19,322 nt of DNA from Tumulicola sp039922955 (GCA_039922955.1 JBDTDR010000033.1:1-19322); one strand, 5' to 3'; positions 8,507 through 15,691 are shown, counted from the first letter of the stretch. The notes: generated from the sequence alone by a model not told the origin. Translations and numbers: made by a program.

Positions 8507-9627
8507 GCCAGGTTACCTTTCGATGCGATCCAGTTGGGGTTCTTGAAGTATTCGTTCAGCTCGACGTCGTCGGCGCCGGTCGGGAGGACGGACGGTGCGT
8601 AGGACTGCCACTCTTCTTCGGTCAGCTTGCGACCGTCCACCGCGTATCGCCGGCCGGAATAATCGCCGATCTTGCGGTTGAAGCTCATCTCGGGCACGTA
8701 CAGTTTCGCCGCGCTCGCGTTGACTTCGTTCACGCGTGCGACGGTTCCCGAAATTTCGTCGTAGAACTGCTGGCGGGCGCGCTCGTTGAGATGTTCCTTA
8801 TCGACGGCGTCGCCGGTTTTGTCTTCGTCGACGCGTCCTTTGATGCCCCAGGTGTAGGCCCATTGGGCCGACCCCGAGTGGTCGGTCCCGAAGAGATCGA
8901 GCGATCCCGAAATCCACTTATTGTAATACTTTTGCTGGATCTCGACCGGAATGACGCCGGCCTTGGCGATGCGGCGCAAGCCCGTGATGCCGGTGCCCAT
9001 GTGGTAGGACTCTTCTTTGAGCATCGGGCCCATCGAGGCCGCCAGCGGGGCGAAGCTGGAGTGCTGAAGCATCGTCAGCTGGAACTTTCCGTCGCGATCC
9101 ATGAAGTTCGTATAGGCGAAAAAGTCGAGCCAGTGCGTGACGTCTTCGTTGAAAGCGTTGAGCAGGCGATTCTTCTTGCCGAAGGCGCGGCGCTCGAGCA
9201 TCTTCTGCGCCTCGATCTTGCCCTCGCTGCCAAACTGTTCGACGAGAAGGTGGCACATTTGGTAACCGTGACGCGTCTCTTCGACCATGATACGCACCAG
9301 CGACGCGAGATCGTATTCGCTGGGCGCGTTGTTCACCAGAAACCGTTGCTGTTCGTTGGAAGCAAACTCGGTATCGCCCTGATAGACGACCATGTTGAGC
9401 ACCGCGTCGCGCATGCGCTGATCGGGGATCTCGCGCACCTTCTCCCACCGGCGGTCGCCTTTGAAATCGCCAAAATAGATTTCGGAGGTCGGCAACTCGC
9501 CGTATTTGGCTTCAAAACTGTAGCCCGGCATGAAGCGGTCGATCAGTTCGCGGTCGAGACCGATATCGTGCTGCCACGCTTTGAGGAGGTCGATCCAGTC
9601 GTCGAAGGTGGAGATGCGAGCCGCCAT
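8503..9627 (-). CDS. BoxB-like diiron oxygenase (benzoyl-CoA 2,3-epoxidase homologue), shortened
   Basis: Ferritin-like diiron oxygenase of 374 residues, resembling BoxB of the aerobic benzoyl-CoA pathway. BoxB-like blocks: QGDTEFASNEQQ, MVEETRHGYQM, FMDRDGKFQL, KEESYHMGTG, and a BoxB-like tail FNRKIGDYSGRRY. Candidate ligands are E87, E117, H120, D177, E206 and H209. Their spacing matches BoxB Glu120/Glu150/His153/Asp211/Glu240/His243 (from memory) with one residue of slippage, so the diiron site looks complete. The protein is about 100 residues shorter than BoxB (about 473), at both ends. Start: ATG 9627 is preferred because the minus-strand promoter at 9686-9714 would begin the mRNA near 9680. 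ATG 9687 would give 394 residues but lies inside the -10 element. The downstream hydratase overlaps its stop. No BoxA reductase is in the window. Substrate is inferred; a different aryl-CoA is possible. Confidence 0.85.
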   Translation of the reverse strand: MAARISTFDDWIDLLKAWQHDIGLDRELIDRFMPGYSFEAKYGELPTSEIYFGDFKGDRRWEKVREIPDQRMRDAVLNMVVYQGDTEFASNEQQRFLVNNAPSEYDLASLVRIMVEETRHGYQMCHLLVEQFGSEGKIEAQKMLERRAFGKKNRLLNAFNEDVTHWLDFFAYTNFMDRDGKFQLTMLQHSSFAPLAASMGPMLKEESYHMGTGITGLRRIAKAGVIPVEIQQKYYNKWISGSLDLFGTDHSGSAQWAYTWGIKGRVDEDKTGDAVDKEHLNERARQQFYDEISGTVARVNEVNASAAKLYVPEMSFNRKIGDYSGRRYAVDGRKLTEEEWQSYAPSVLPTGADDVELNEYFKNPNWIASKGNLA

Positions 9628-9653
9628 GGGTGAGTACACCGTGCTTTCATGTG

Positions 9654-9673
9654 ACGGATTTTTGACGATCCGT
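9654..9673. promoter_or_regulatory. Short inverted repeat ACGGAT-N8-ATCCGT in oxygenase leader
   Basis: Six-bp arms at 9654-9659 and 9668-9673 lie just downstream of the predicted start site of the oxygenase transcript and over the paaX -35. The same hexamer recurs at 9704-9709. Candidate extra operator half-site for the divergent PaaX-family protein. Six-bp arms can occur by chance, so confidence is modest. Confidence 0.4.
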
Positions 9674-9690
9674 TGGAATACTGTCATACT
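9662..9690 (+). promoter_or_regulatory. Predicted sigma70 promoter of the paaX-like gene, probably leaderless
   Basis: TTGACG (9662-9667), a 17-bp spacer, then CATACT (9685-9690) preceded by TG at 9682-9683 (extended -10). Transcription would begin about 7 nt downstream, at or within a base of the ATG at 9698. This implies a leaderless mRNA and fits the lack of any SD there. Confidence 0.6.
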
Positions 9691-9714
9691 AGTCCCGATG
9701 CATACGGATGTCAA
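9686..9714 (-). promoter_or_regulatory. Predicted sigma70 promoter of the oxygenase-hydratase operon
   Basis: On the minus strand: perfect TTGACA (9714-9709), a 17-bp spacer, then TAGTAT (9691-9686). Its -10 overlaps the paaX -10 on the other strand by five bases, so the two polymerases cannot both bind. Transcription from about 9680 leaves a leader of about 50 nt before ATG 9627. This is the reason for choosing that start. Confidence 0.6.
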
Positions 9715-10555
9715 CCGCAAAAGGCGCTCGGTTACTCGCCCAAACTCCTTCATCTTTACCCTGTACGGCGATCTCGTTGCCCGGCTGGCGGCCGAGGGCG
9801 GGGATGGGTCGCTGTGGATCGGCGCGCTGATCCGTTTGATGGCGCCGTTTGGGATCTCCGAGGCCGCGGTCCGCCAGGCCGTTTCGCGGATGTCGCGGCA
9901 GGGATGGCTGGTCGCACACCGGACCGGCAACCGAGCATTTTATGCCGTCACCGAACGCGGACGACGCCGGATCGCCGAGCTGAGCCCACGCATTTACGGG
10001 CCGGTCATCGAGTGGGACGGCCGCTGGCGGGTGCTCGCGTATGCGGCGGCCCAGGGGAATCGCGACGGCCGCGACCGGCTGAAAAAAGAGCTGAACGTGC
10101 TGGGCTGGGCGCCACTGTCCGCGTCAACCTGGCTGTCACCGGCGGATTCGCTGCCGGCCGCCCGGCGGGCCGTCCAAGCCAGCGACGTGGCCGGCGCGGT
10201 GCACCTGTTCGCCGGGACCTATTGCGGTCCGCTGGGCGATCGCGCGCTGGTCGAACGCTGCTGGGACCTGGGCACGATTGCCGGCGCATACGACGCGTTC
10301 ATCGTCCGTTACGAGCCTCGTCTAACCGAGGAGCGCGAGCGGGGCGGGCTCGGCGACGAGACGGCATTCGTCGAGCGATTATGGCTCGTGCACGACTACC
10401 GGAAGTTCGCATATATCGACCCCGGCCTACCGAGCGAACTCGTGCCGGCACATTGGCCCGGCACTCGGGCGGCGGCGCTGTTTCGCGAGTATTACGCCGC
10501 GCTCGATCGCAAGTCGCAGCGCTACTTTCGCGGCCAGGCAGCGATCGCGGCGTAG
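9698..10555 (+). CDS. paaX: PaaX-family transcriptional repressor
   Basis: DNA-binding regulator of 285 residues, slightly shorter than E. coli PaaX (316). An N-terminal winged helix-turn-helix lies at about 37-95, with FIFTLYGDLV leading in and FGISEAAVRQAVSRMSRQGW as recognition helix region (51-70). It is followed by a PaaX central domain and the C-terminal domain (VERLWLVHDYRKFAYIDPGLP, then REYYAAL). Known PaaX proteins repress phenylacetate genes and respond to phenylacetyl-CoA. Here the divergent target is a BoxB-like oxygenase, so the effector may be another aryl-CoA such as benzoyl-CoA. The start at 9698 gives a short basic N-terminus typical of the family. The reading frame is open upstream but overlaps the divergent gene. 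Autoregulation is likely because both promoters lie in one dyad. Symbol is by family; orthology is not proven. Confidence 0.9.
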   Translation: MHTDVNRKRRSVTRPNSFIFTLYGDLVARLAAEGGDGSLWIGALIRLMAPFGISEAAVRQAVSRMSRQGWLVAHRTGNRAFYAVTERGRRRIAELSPRIYGPVIEWDGRWRVLAYAAAQGNRDGRDRLKKELNVLGWAPLSASTWLSPADSLPAARRAVQASDVAGAVHLFAGTYCGPLGDRALVERCWDLGTIAGAYDAFIVRYEPRLTEERERGGLGDETAFVERLWLVHDYRKFAYIDPGLPSELVPAHWPGTRAAALFREYYAALDRKSQRYFRGQAAIAA

Positions 10556-10608
10556 TCGGTACGCGGCAGAAACGGAGCCGGGGCCGGCCGCGTCGAAGCG
10601 ACCTCGCC

Positions 10609-11004
10609 ATGCCCAAACGCGTCATGATTCTTTTGGCCGCGCTCTCGCTCGCCCTGGCCATTCCCGCCTGTAACAAAAACACGACCCCGGCGACCACCCC
10701 GGCACCGTCGTCGTCCTTCACGCCCAATCCGATGATTTCGACGGCGACCGTTTCGGTGACGGTGCAGCAATCGCCGGCCGCAGGCATTCCGGTGCAGGCT
10801 TCGACGCCGCAATCGTCCTCGAGCCCGCGCCCCGGAACGCCCTTCATCACGCTGAAAACCCGCAAAAATGGGGACGCGAAATTCCAAAACTTGAAGCCCG
10901 GGCAGACCTACTGCTGGGTAGCGATCCTCAGCCCATCGCAGTCGTCGTCAACGTGCGCCGGCTGGGAAATCTGGCAGTTTGGGCCGATAGTCCTGGGAAC
11001 GTAG
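10609..11004 (+). CDS. Small lipoprotein with CnaB/carboxypeptidase-regulatory-like domain
   Basis: 131 residues. Basic start MPKRVM, a hydrophobic stretch and C21 in AIPAC form a lipoprotein signal; proline at -2 is unusual for a lipobox. A Thr/Pro/Ser linker (about 22-45) leads to a compact domain: STATVSVTV, GIPVQAS, then LKTRKNGDAKFQNLKPGQTY. That pattern is typical of beta-sandwich CnaB or carboxypeptidase-regulatory-like modules, in which the TxxNGxaxF turn links strands. C112 (TYCW) and C125 (STCAGW) could pair. The start could also be the second methionine (10624). It follows paaX by 53 bp on the same strand and ends 5 bp from the convergent gene. No specific function can be given. 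The signal favours a real gene over chance open frame. Confidence 0.7.
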   Translation: MPKRVMILLAALSLALAIPACNKNTTPATTPAPSSSFTPNPMISTATVSVTVQQSPAAGIPVQASTPQSSSSPRPGTPFITLKTRKNGDAKFQNLKPGQTYCWVAILSPSQSSSTCAGWEIWQFGPIVLGT

Positions 11005-11012
11005 CAGGACTA
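10988..11012. terminator. Inverted repeat across two convergent stop codons, possible bidirectional terminator
   Basis: TAGTCCTG (10988-10995) and CAGGACTA (11005-11012) form a perfect 8-bp stem with a 9-nt loop. The lipoprotein stop TAG lies in the loop and the minus-strand gene's stop lies in the right arm. No T-tract follows on either strand, so termination strength is doubtful; it could instead block 3' exonucleases. Confidence 0.45.
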
Positions 11013-11336
11013 CTCTTCGTCGTCTTGCAGGTGAAGGTGACAGCCGTCGTCGGCGTCGGACAGCACGTCGCGAGCTTCGGCGAGAACGGCGGTCGAGACC
11101 GGCCGGTTCGGCGTATCGACGGAGCCTTCATCGGCAAGGAACGCGCTTTCGCTCCACTCTTCCCAGGTCTCGAGCGGTTCGCCGTCGAGCTCGGCGGGGA
11201 AGCGAACGCAAAAGCCCTGTTCGACGTGCATGCCGACCACGAGAACCCGCGTACCGCGCGGGAAGTACGTGCCGTCCTTCCACAGCGTTCCGTAGGTTGC
11301 GTCGTAGTACTGGCCGATTTTAATCGCTTCCGCCAT
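11010..11336 (-). CDS. Small acidic protein of unknown function at end of aromatic operon
   Basis: 108 residues, no signal peptide or membrane segment, not recognised. The N-terminal half (IGQYYDATYGTLWKDGTYFP, then GTRVLVVGMHVEQGFCVRFP) alternates like short beta strands and could form a small SH3-like barrel. The C-terminal half is acidic and ends in HLHLQDDEE, with one His-x-His pair. The ATG sits 3 nt after the aldehyde dehydrogenase stop (TGAAGCATG), so it is almost surely translated from that operon mRNA. That position suggests a supporting role in the pathway, for example regulatory or structural. This is inference from linkage only. Its stop lies 5 bp from the convergent lipoprotein gene. 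Confidence 0.75.
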   Translation of the reverse strand: MAEAIKIGQYYDATYGTLWKDGTYFPRGTRVLVVGMHVEQGFCVRFPAELDGEPLETWEEWSESAFLADEGSVDTPNRPVSTAVLAEARDVLSDADDGCHLHLQDDEE

Positions 11337-11339
11337 GCT

Positions 11340-12848
11340 TCATACCCCGAACGGGTCCATCGGTTTCTCACCGATGTACGTGAGCACGCTTTTGGTTTCG
11401 CTATAGGCTCGCATGGTTTCCATCCCGAGTTCGCGACCGTAGCCGGATTGCTTGTAGCCGCCGAACGGAACGCCTGGGAAAACTGCGTAGGGGGTATTGA
11501 TGGCGACGGTACCGCTGCGAATCGCGCGCGCGACGCGGTTGGCTTGCCCGATGTTCTGCGACCATACGCTCGCCGAAAGGCCGTAGTCGCTGTCGTTGGC
11601 GAGGGCAATCGCTTCGGCCTCGGTCTCGAAACGGACGAAGGTTGCAACCGGGCCGAAAATCTCTTCGCGCGCGATGCGATGATCGTTTCGCGCTTCAAAC
11701 GCGGTCGGGCTCCAGAACATGCCGCCGACGAACGCCTCGCCAAGCGTCTCGGGCTTACCGCCGCCGAGTAAGATCCGGGCACCTTCGCCCGCGCCGACGT
11801 CGCAGTACGCTTCGATCTTATCGTACTGTTCGCGCGTCGTGATGGCGCCCACGTGCGTTGCCGGATCTTCCGGATTTCCGACTTTAAGCTTGCGCGATTT
11901 TTCGACGAAGGCCGCGATAAAGTTCTCGTAGATGCCGGCTTGCAGCAGGATGCGCGAACGCGCCTCGCAGGTCTGGCCGGCGTTGGAGTAGATGCCGTAG
12001 AGCGCGCCGGCCACGGCGCCGTCGAGCCCGGCGTCGTCGAAGACGAGCGAGGGTGATTTTCCGCCGAGTTCGAGCGTCAAGCGTTTGAGAGTTTTTGCGG
12101 CCGACGCGGCAACGCGTTTGCCCGTCTGCGTCGAGCCGGTAAAGGCGATCTTGTCGACGCCGGGGTGCTCCACCAGCCAGGCGCCGAGCTCGCGGCTGGA
12201 ACCCGTGAGGATGTTGAGCACGCCTTCCGGCAGGCCCGCTTCGAGCGCAATCTTTCCCAGTTCGATGGCAGTGAGGGGCGTGGATGGCGCCGGCTTGAGA
12301 ACGATCGCGCAGCCGGCGGCAAGCGCGGGGGCCACCTTCCAGGCGGCCAGCAGCAGTGGAAAATTCCAGGGAACGATCGCACCGACCACGCCAACCGGTT
12401 CGTGCACGGTGTTGGCGAGGTAGGTGGGAAGCGGCGGGGGCATCGATTCGCCATAGTTCTTGGTGGCCGCGCCGGCGTAAAATTCAAAACAGTCGACGAT
12501 CGCGCCGATCTCCCCCTTGGCGGTGGAGAGCGCCTTGCCGTTGTCGCGCACCTCGAGCATCGCTAACTCTTTGGCTCGCTCGCCGATGAGTTGCGCGATC
12601 TTGTAGATGACCTTGGCGCGGCGCGAAGCCGCCATCGTCGGCCACTTGCCCGCATCGAACGCTTTACGCGCGGCCGCGACCGCCGCATCCACGTCGGCAT
12701 GCGTCGCTTCGGCGACGCCGGCTAGCGAGGCGCCGGTTGCGGGATTGGCATCGTCGTAGGATGCGCCGTCGGACGCATCGCGCCACGTTCCGCCGATCAG
12801 CAGCTGCGTCTTTGCCGGACTCGCGATGGGGGCGGTGGTGGTGCTCAT
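11340..12848 (-). CDS. NAD(P)-dependent aldehyde dehydrogenase
   Basis: Oxidises an aldehyde to the acid; 502 residues, ALDH superfamily, class resembling betaine-/phenylacetaldehyde dehydrogenases. Catalytic parts are intact: N162 in PWNFPLLLA, K185 in VLKPAPSTP, E260 in LELGGKSPS and nucleophile C294 in NAGQTCEARSR. EEIFGPVATFVRF and the C-terminal PFGGYKQSGYGRE are also present. The start is ATG 12848, 12 bp after the thiolase stop. An in-frame TTG at 12860 sits only 3 nt after GGAG and is possible. Operon position between thiolase and the small protein suggests a pathway semialdehyde as substrate, as BoxD or the PaaZ aldehyde dehydrogenase domain handle. The sequence class would also allow phenylacetaldehyde or betaine aldehyde. 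Substrate unproven. Confidence 0.93.
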   Translation of the reverse strand: MSTTTAPIASPAKTQLLIGGTWRDASDGASYDDANPATGASLAGVAEATHADVDAAVAAARKAFDAGKWPTMAASRRAKVIYKIAQLIGERAKELAMLEVRDNGKALSTAKGEIGAIVDCFEFYAGAATKNYGESMPPPLPTYLANTVHEPVGVVGAIVPWNFPLLLAAWKVAPALAAGCAIVLKPAPSTPLTAIELGKIALEAGLPEGVLNILTGSSRELGAWLVEHPGVDKIAFTGSTQTGKRVAASAAKTLKRLTLELGGKSPSLVFDDAGLDGAVAGALYGIYSNAGQTCEARSRILLQAGIYENFIAAFVEKSRKLKVGNPEDPATHVGAITTREQYDKIEAYCDVGAGEGARILLGGGKPETLGEAFVGGMFWSPTAFEARNDHRIAREEIFGPVATFVRFETEAEAIALANDSDYGLSASVWSQNIGQANRVARAIRSGTVAINTPYAVFPGVPFGGYKQSGYGRELGMETMRAYSETKSVLTYIGEKPMDPFGV

Positions 12849-12860
12849 GCGTTGTATCAA

Positions 12861-14069
12861 TTACTCCGTGCGTTCGAAAATCGTTGCGATGCCCTGGCCC
12901 ACGCCGATGCACATCGTCGCCATGCCGTAACGGCCCCCGCGCCGTCGCAACTCGTGCAGCAGCGTCGTGGCGATGCGCGCGCCGCTCGCGCCCAGCGGGT
13001 GGCCGAGTGCGATCGCTCCGCCGTTGACGTTCGTCTTGAGCGGATCGAACTCCAGGTTGCGGATGCACGCGAGGGACTGCGACGCAAACGCTTCGTTGAG
13101 TTCGATCAAATCGAGATCGGCGGCGCCGAGTCCGGCCCGGCCAAGCGCCTTGCGGGCAGCCGGAATCGGGCCGAGCCCCATAACGTCGGGAGCGACGCCG
13201 GCGGATGCGCATGCGACGATCCGCGCCAGCGGTTTGAGGCCTAACCGGCGAGCGACGCCGGCTTCGGCCAGCAGGAGCGCCGCCGCACCGTCGTTGATCC
13301 CCGAGGAGTTCCCGGCGGTAACCGTTCCGCCGATTTTGAACGAAGGTTTGAGCGCCGCCAGCGATGCAAGCGTCGTGCCGGGGCGCGGATGTTCGTCGGC
13401 GGCGACCTCGCGCGCCGGCCCGGCCTTCGACGCCTCGATAAGCACCGGCACGATTTCTTCGGCAAAGAAGCCGCACGCGACGGCGCGTTGCGTGCGCGCC
13501 TGCGATTCGGCGGCGAATGCGTCTTGCTCGTCGCGCGTAATGCCATACCGCTCGGCAACGTTTTCGGCCGTCTCGCCCAGCGAGATCGTCCATTCCCGCG
13601 GCATCTTCGGGTTAACCATGCGCCAGCCGAGAACCGTGTCGAACAGCTCTTGTTTGCGTCCAAACGGCGCGTCGCTCTTGGGCATGACGTAGGGCGCGCG
13701 CGTCATGGACTCGACCCCGCCGGCGATGACAACGTCGCCTTCGCCAAACGCGATCGCCTGAGCCGCCGAGTTGATCGCCTGCAGGCTGGAGCCGCACAGA
13801 CGGTTGAGCGTTACGCCCGGAACCTCGACCGGCAAACCGGCGAGCAGAACGGCCATGCGGGCAACGTTGCGATTGTCTTCGCCGCTGCCATTGGCGGCGC
13901 CGAAGTACACGTCGTCGATGCGGTCGCGCGGCACCCCCGCGCGATCGACCACGGCCCGCACGGCGATCGCCGCAAGATCGTCGGGGCGCACGTTTGCCAG
14001 CGCGCCGTTGTATCGCCCGATCGGCGTGCGCACCGCCTCGACTACCCAGACATCGCGACCGTTGCGCAT
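12861..14069 (-). CDS. paaJ: 3-oxoadipyl-CoA thiolase (PaaJ/PcaF type)
   Basis: Thiolytic cleavage of 3-oxoadipyl-CoA to acetyl-CoA and succinyl-CoA is the expected reaction. 402 residues, close to the 400-401 of PcaF/PaaJ. Catalytic residues: nucleophile C92 (NRLCGSSLQA), H357 (ALGHPLGASG) and C387 (CIGVGQG). Blocks characteristic of the PcaF/PaaJ branch are present: TPIGRYNGAL near the N-terminus, GEDNRNVARMAVLLAGLPV and GVESMTRAPYVM, and then an FDTVLGWRMVNP segment. This makes a general acetyl-CoA acetyltransferase less likely. The ATG shares one base with the stop of the upstream PaaH-like gene (TGATG, 14071-14067), implying coupled translation. The frame stays open upstream as low-complexity Arg-rich sequence, which is the shadow of that gene. 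Substrate is inferred from branch and context. Confidence 0.92.
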   Translation of the reverse strand: MRNGRDVWVVEAVRTPIGRYNGALANVRPDDLAAIAVRAVVDRAGVPRDRIDDVYFGAANGSGEDNRNVARMAVLLAGLPVEVPGVTLNRLCGSSLQAINSAAQAIAFGEGDVVIAGGVESMTRAPYVMPKSDAPFGRKQELFDTVLGWRMVNPKMPREWTISLGETAENVAERYGITRDEQDAFAAESQARTQRAVACGFFAEEIVPVLIEASKAGPAREVAADEHPRPGTTLASLAALKPSFKIGGTVTAGNSSGINDGAAALLLAEAGVARRLGLKPLARIVACASAGVAPDVMGLGPIPAARKALGRAGLGAADLDLIELNEAFASQSLACIRNLEFDPLKTNVNGGAIALGHPLGASGARIATTLLHELRRRGGRYGMATMCIGVGQGIATIFERTE

Positions 14070-15691
14070 CAGAATCCGCGCATGCCGAGCGCCGGCACCT
14101 CCGAGGTCGTTTCGATCGGCTCGGCCGCCCCTTCTTCTTCGACGTCGAGCACCCAGAGCGAGCGGTGCGGTGCGAACTCGCTGCCTTCGGCATCCGCCAA
14201 ACGCGCCAGGATGCGCGCGACGCGTTTGCCGCCGATTTCGCGTCCCCACGCGACCGGACCGATGGGATAGTTGGTTCCCAGGCGCATCGCCGTGTCCACG
14301 TCGTCCGGCGTGGCGACGTCCTCGTGAACCGCGGTTACGGCTTCGTTGACGATCGAGCCGACCGTGCGCCCAAGAAATAGCGCGGGCACGTTTTCGACTA
14401 GGACGGCGCCTTTGCCGAGCGATGCGAAGAGTTCTTGCGCGAGCGCGAGCGCGTCGTCGGAGACTTCCGCCGAATCCACGATTTCGACGGCACTCTGCCC
14501 GGCTAGGGACCCGAGGATGCCGTAGCCGACCAGCCGATCCGCGTGTTTCAAGCGTTGCGCGCACGCCGAGATATCGGTCGCGTACGCATCCACGAACAGC
14601 ACCGTCTCGGTGCCGAGAAGCCCGTCGAGCGCCGCGATCACGTCGCCGCGGTCGGTTATGCCGTCGCCCACGTCGATGACGATCGAGGCGGCGAGCGAGA
14701 GTTCGTCCAAAAGTTCGTCGTTTTCGATTCTCTGAACCCTCGCGTAACGCTGCTCGAGCAGTTCGGCCAGCTCGTCGGCGAGACCGCCGAAGCCCACGAT
14801 CGCGACCACTTCCTGATCGTCCGGCGCACCTTCGAGGGATGCGACGGCTAGGTCCAGGCGTTCGGGATTGCCCCCGGCGTAGTCGTAGAAGCCGGCGCCG
14901 CTCTTGCGCCCGAGCCGCCCTTGTGCGACCAAGTTGCGCTGCATCTCCAGCGGCGCGAAGCGCGGTGCGCCGGTACGCGCAAAGAGCGACTCGCTGGTTG
15001 CGAGGTTGACGTCGAGACCGATAAAATCCATCAGCTCGAACGGACCCATGCGAAATCCCACCGCCCGCGCCAGCGCGTCGAGTTCGTCGATCGACGCAAC
15101 GCTGCGGTCGAGCGCGCGCATGGCTTGAAGATAGTACGGCCGCGCGACGCGGTTGACGATGAATCCGGGCGTGTCGGCGGCAAGCACCGCGGTCTTGCCG
15201 ATGCGCTCGACGAACGTAAACGCGCGCTCGATCGTCGGGTCGGCGGTTTCGGGTGCGCGCACCACTTCGACAAGCTTCATCGCCGTCGGGGGATTGAAGA
15301 AATGCAGCCCAACGACCCGTTCGGGTTGCGGCACAAGGTCGGCCAGGTCGGCAACGCAGAGCGACGACGTGTTCGTCGCGAGGAGTGCGTCGGGGGCGAT
15401 CGCGCCGGCCAACGCGATGAAGACGTCGCGCTTGAGTTCGAACTGCTCGGGGACGGCTTCGATGGCGATCGCCGCGCCGCTTCGCTGCGGGATCGCCTCT
15501 AAAAAGCGAATTCGGCCGACGCTCGATTCGTCGCCGGCGCGAGCGGCCTCGCGGCGGAGGCGTTCGAGCGCCCGCTCGCGCGCGGCGGCGTCCGGCTCGA
15601 CGATTTCGACGGCATAGCCGCCGTTTGCCGCAACGAACGCGATGCCGGCGCCCATCGTTCCGCCGCCGGCGATCAGTACGCGATCTTCCAT
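14069..15691 (-). CDS. paaH: 3-hydroxyacyl-CoA dehydrogenase, PaaH-like two-part protein
   Basis: NAD-dependent oxidation of a 3-hydroxyacyl-CoA, probably 3-hydroxyadipyl-CoA; 540 residues. The N-terminal Rossmann domain has GGGTMG (9-14), NTSS (107-110) and the catalytic pair H130 (GLHFFNPP) and E142 (KLVEVV), 12 apart as in known enzymes. The C-terminal helical domain follows with TPGFIVNRVARPYY and FRMGPFELMD. From about residue 285 there is a second, degenerate dehydrogenase-like half: a GFGG loop near its start and a second NYPIGPVAWG segment near 490. PaaH of E. coli (475 residues) also carries an extra C-terminal domain; this one is longer. The start is ATG 15691; an upstream in-frame TTG at 15721 adds ten poor residues. 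First gene of the paaH-paaJ-aldh-small operon and divergent from the Nudix gene by 56 bp. Confidence 0.9.
   Translation of the reverse strand: MEDRVLIAGGGTMGAGIAFVAANGGYAVEIVEPDAAARERALERLRREAARAGDESSVGRIRFLEAIPQRSGAAIAIEAVPEQFELKRDVFIALAGAIAPDALLATNTSSLCVADLADLVPQPERVVGLHFFNPPTAMKLVEVVRAPETADPTIERAFTFVERIGKTAVLAADTPGFIVNRVARPYYLQAMRALDRSVASIDELDALARAVGFRMGPFELMDFIGLDVNLATSESLFARTGAPRFAPLEMQRNLVAQGRLGRKSGAGFYDYAGGNPERLDLAVASLEGAPDDQEVVAIVGFGGLADELAELLEQRYARVQRIENDELLDELSLAASIVIDVGDGITDRGDVIAALDGLLGTETVLFVDAYATDISACAQRLKHADRLVGYGILGSLAGQSAVEIVDSAEVSDDALALAQELFASLGKGAVLVENVPALFLGRTVGSIVNEAVTAVHEDVATPDDVDTAMRLGTNYPIGPVAWGREIGGKRVARILARLADAEGSEFAPHRSLWVLDVEEEGAAEPIETTSEVPALGMRGF

Larger units (their letters stand above)
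9662..9714. promoter_or_regulatory. Long dyad covering both divergent promoters, candidate PaaX-type operator
   Basis: The left arm TTGACGATCCGT (9662-9673) is mirrored by ACGGATGTCAA (9704-9714), with one extra base in the left arm and 30 bp between the arms. Each arm contains a -35 hexamer, so a dimer bound here would block both promoters at once. PaaX of E. coli is known to bind a dyad and to be released by phenylacetyl-CoA. The motif itself differs from the E. coli operator, so the assignment rests on position and symmetry. Confidence 0.5.

Noticed and set aside
8485..9633. 382-codon open frame on the plus strand
   Set aside because: It is fully antisense to the BoxB-like gene, whose metal-site motifs are clear. 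The plus frame has no recognisable domain.
9688..9930. N-terminal extension of the BoxB-like protein that would bring it to 475 residues, near BoxB length
   Set aside because: The added residues are antisense to paaX, Arg/Ser/Pro-rich and unlike the BoxB N-terminus. They also run through the promoter region.
9673..10608. Long plus-strand frame ahead of the small lipoprotein, giving a 443-residue protein
   Set aside because: The upstream part is an out-of-frame reading of paaX. The lipoprotein signal begins at ATG 10609, so only the last 131 residues are real.
13389..14270. 293-codon open frame on the plus strand
   Set aside because: Shadow of the thiolase gene on the other strand; composition only.
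14070..14564. N-terminal extension of the thiolase to 567 residues
   Set aside because: Low-complexity Arg-rich shadow of the PaaH-like gene. The thiolase family begins at ATG 14069.
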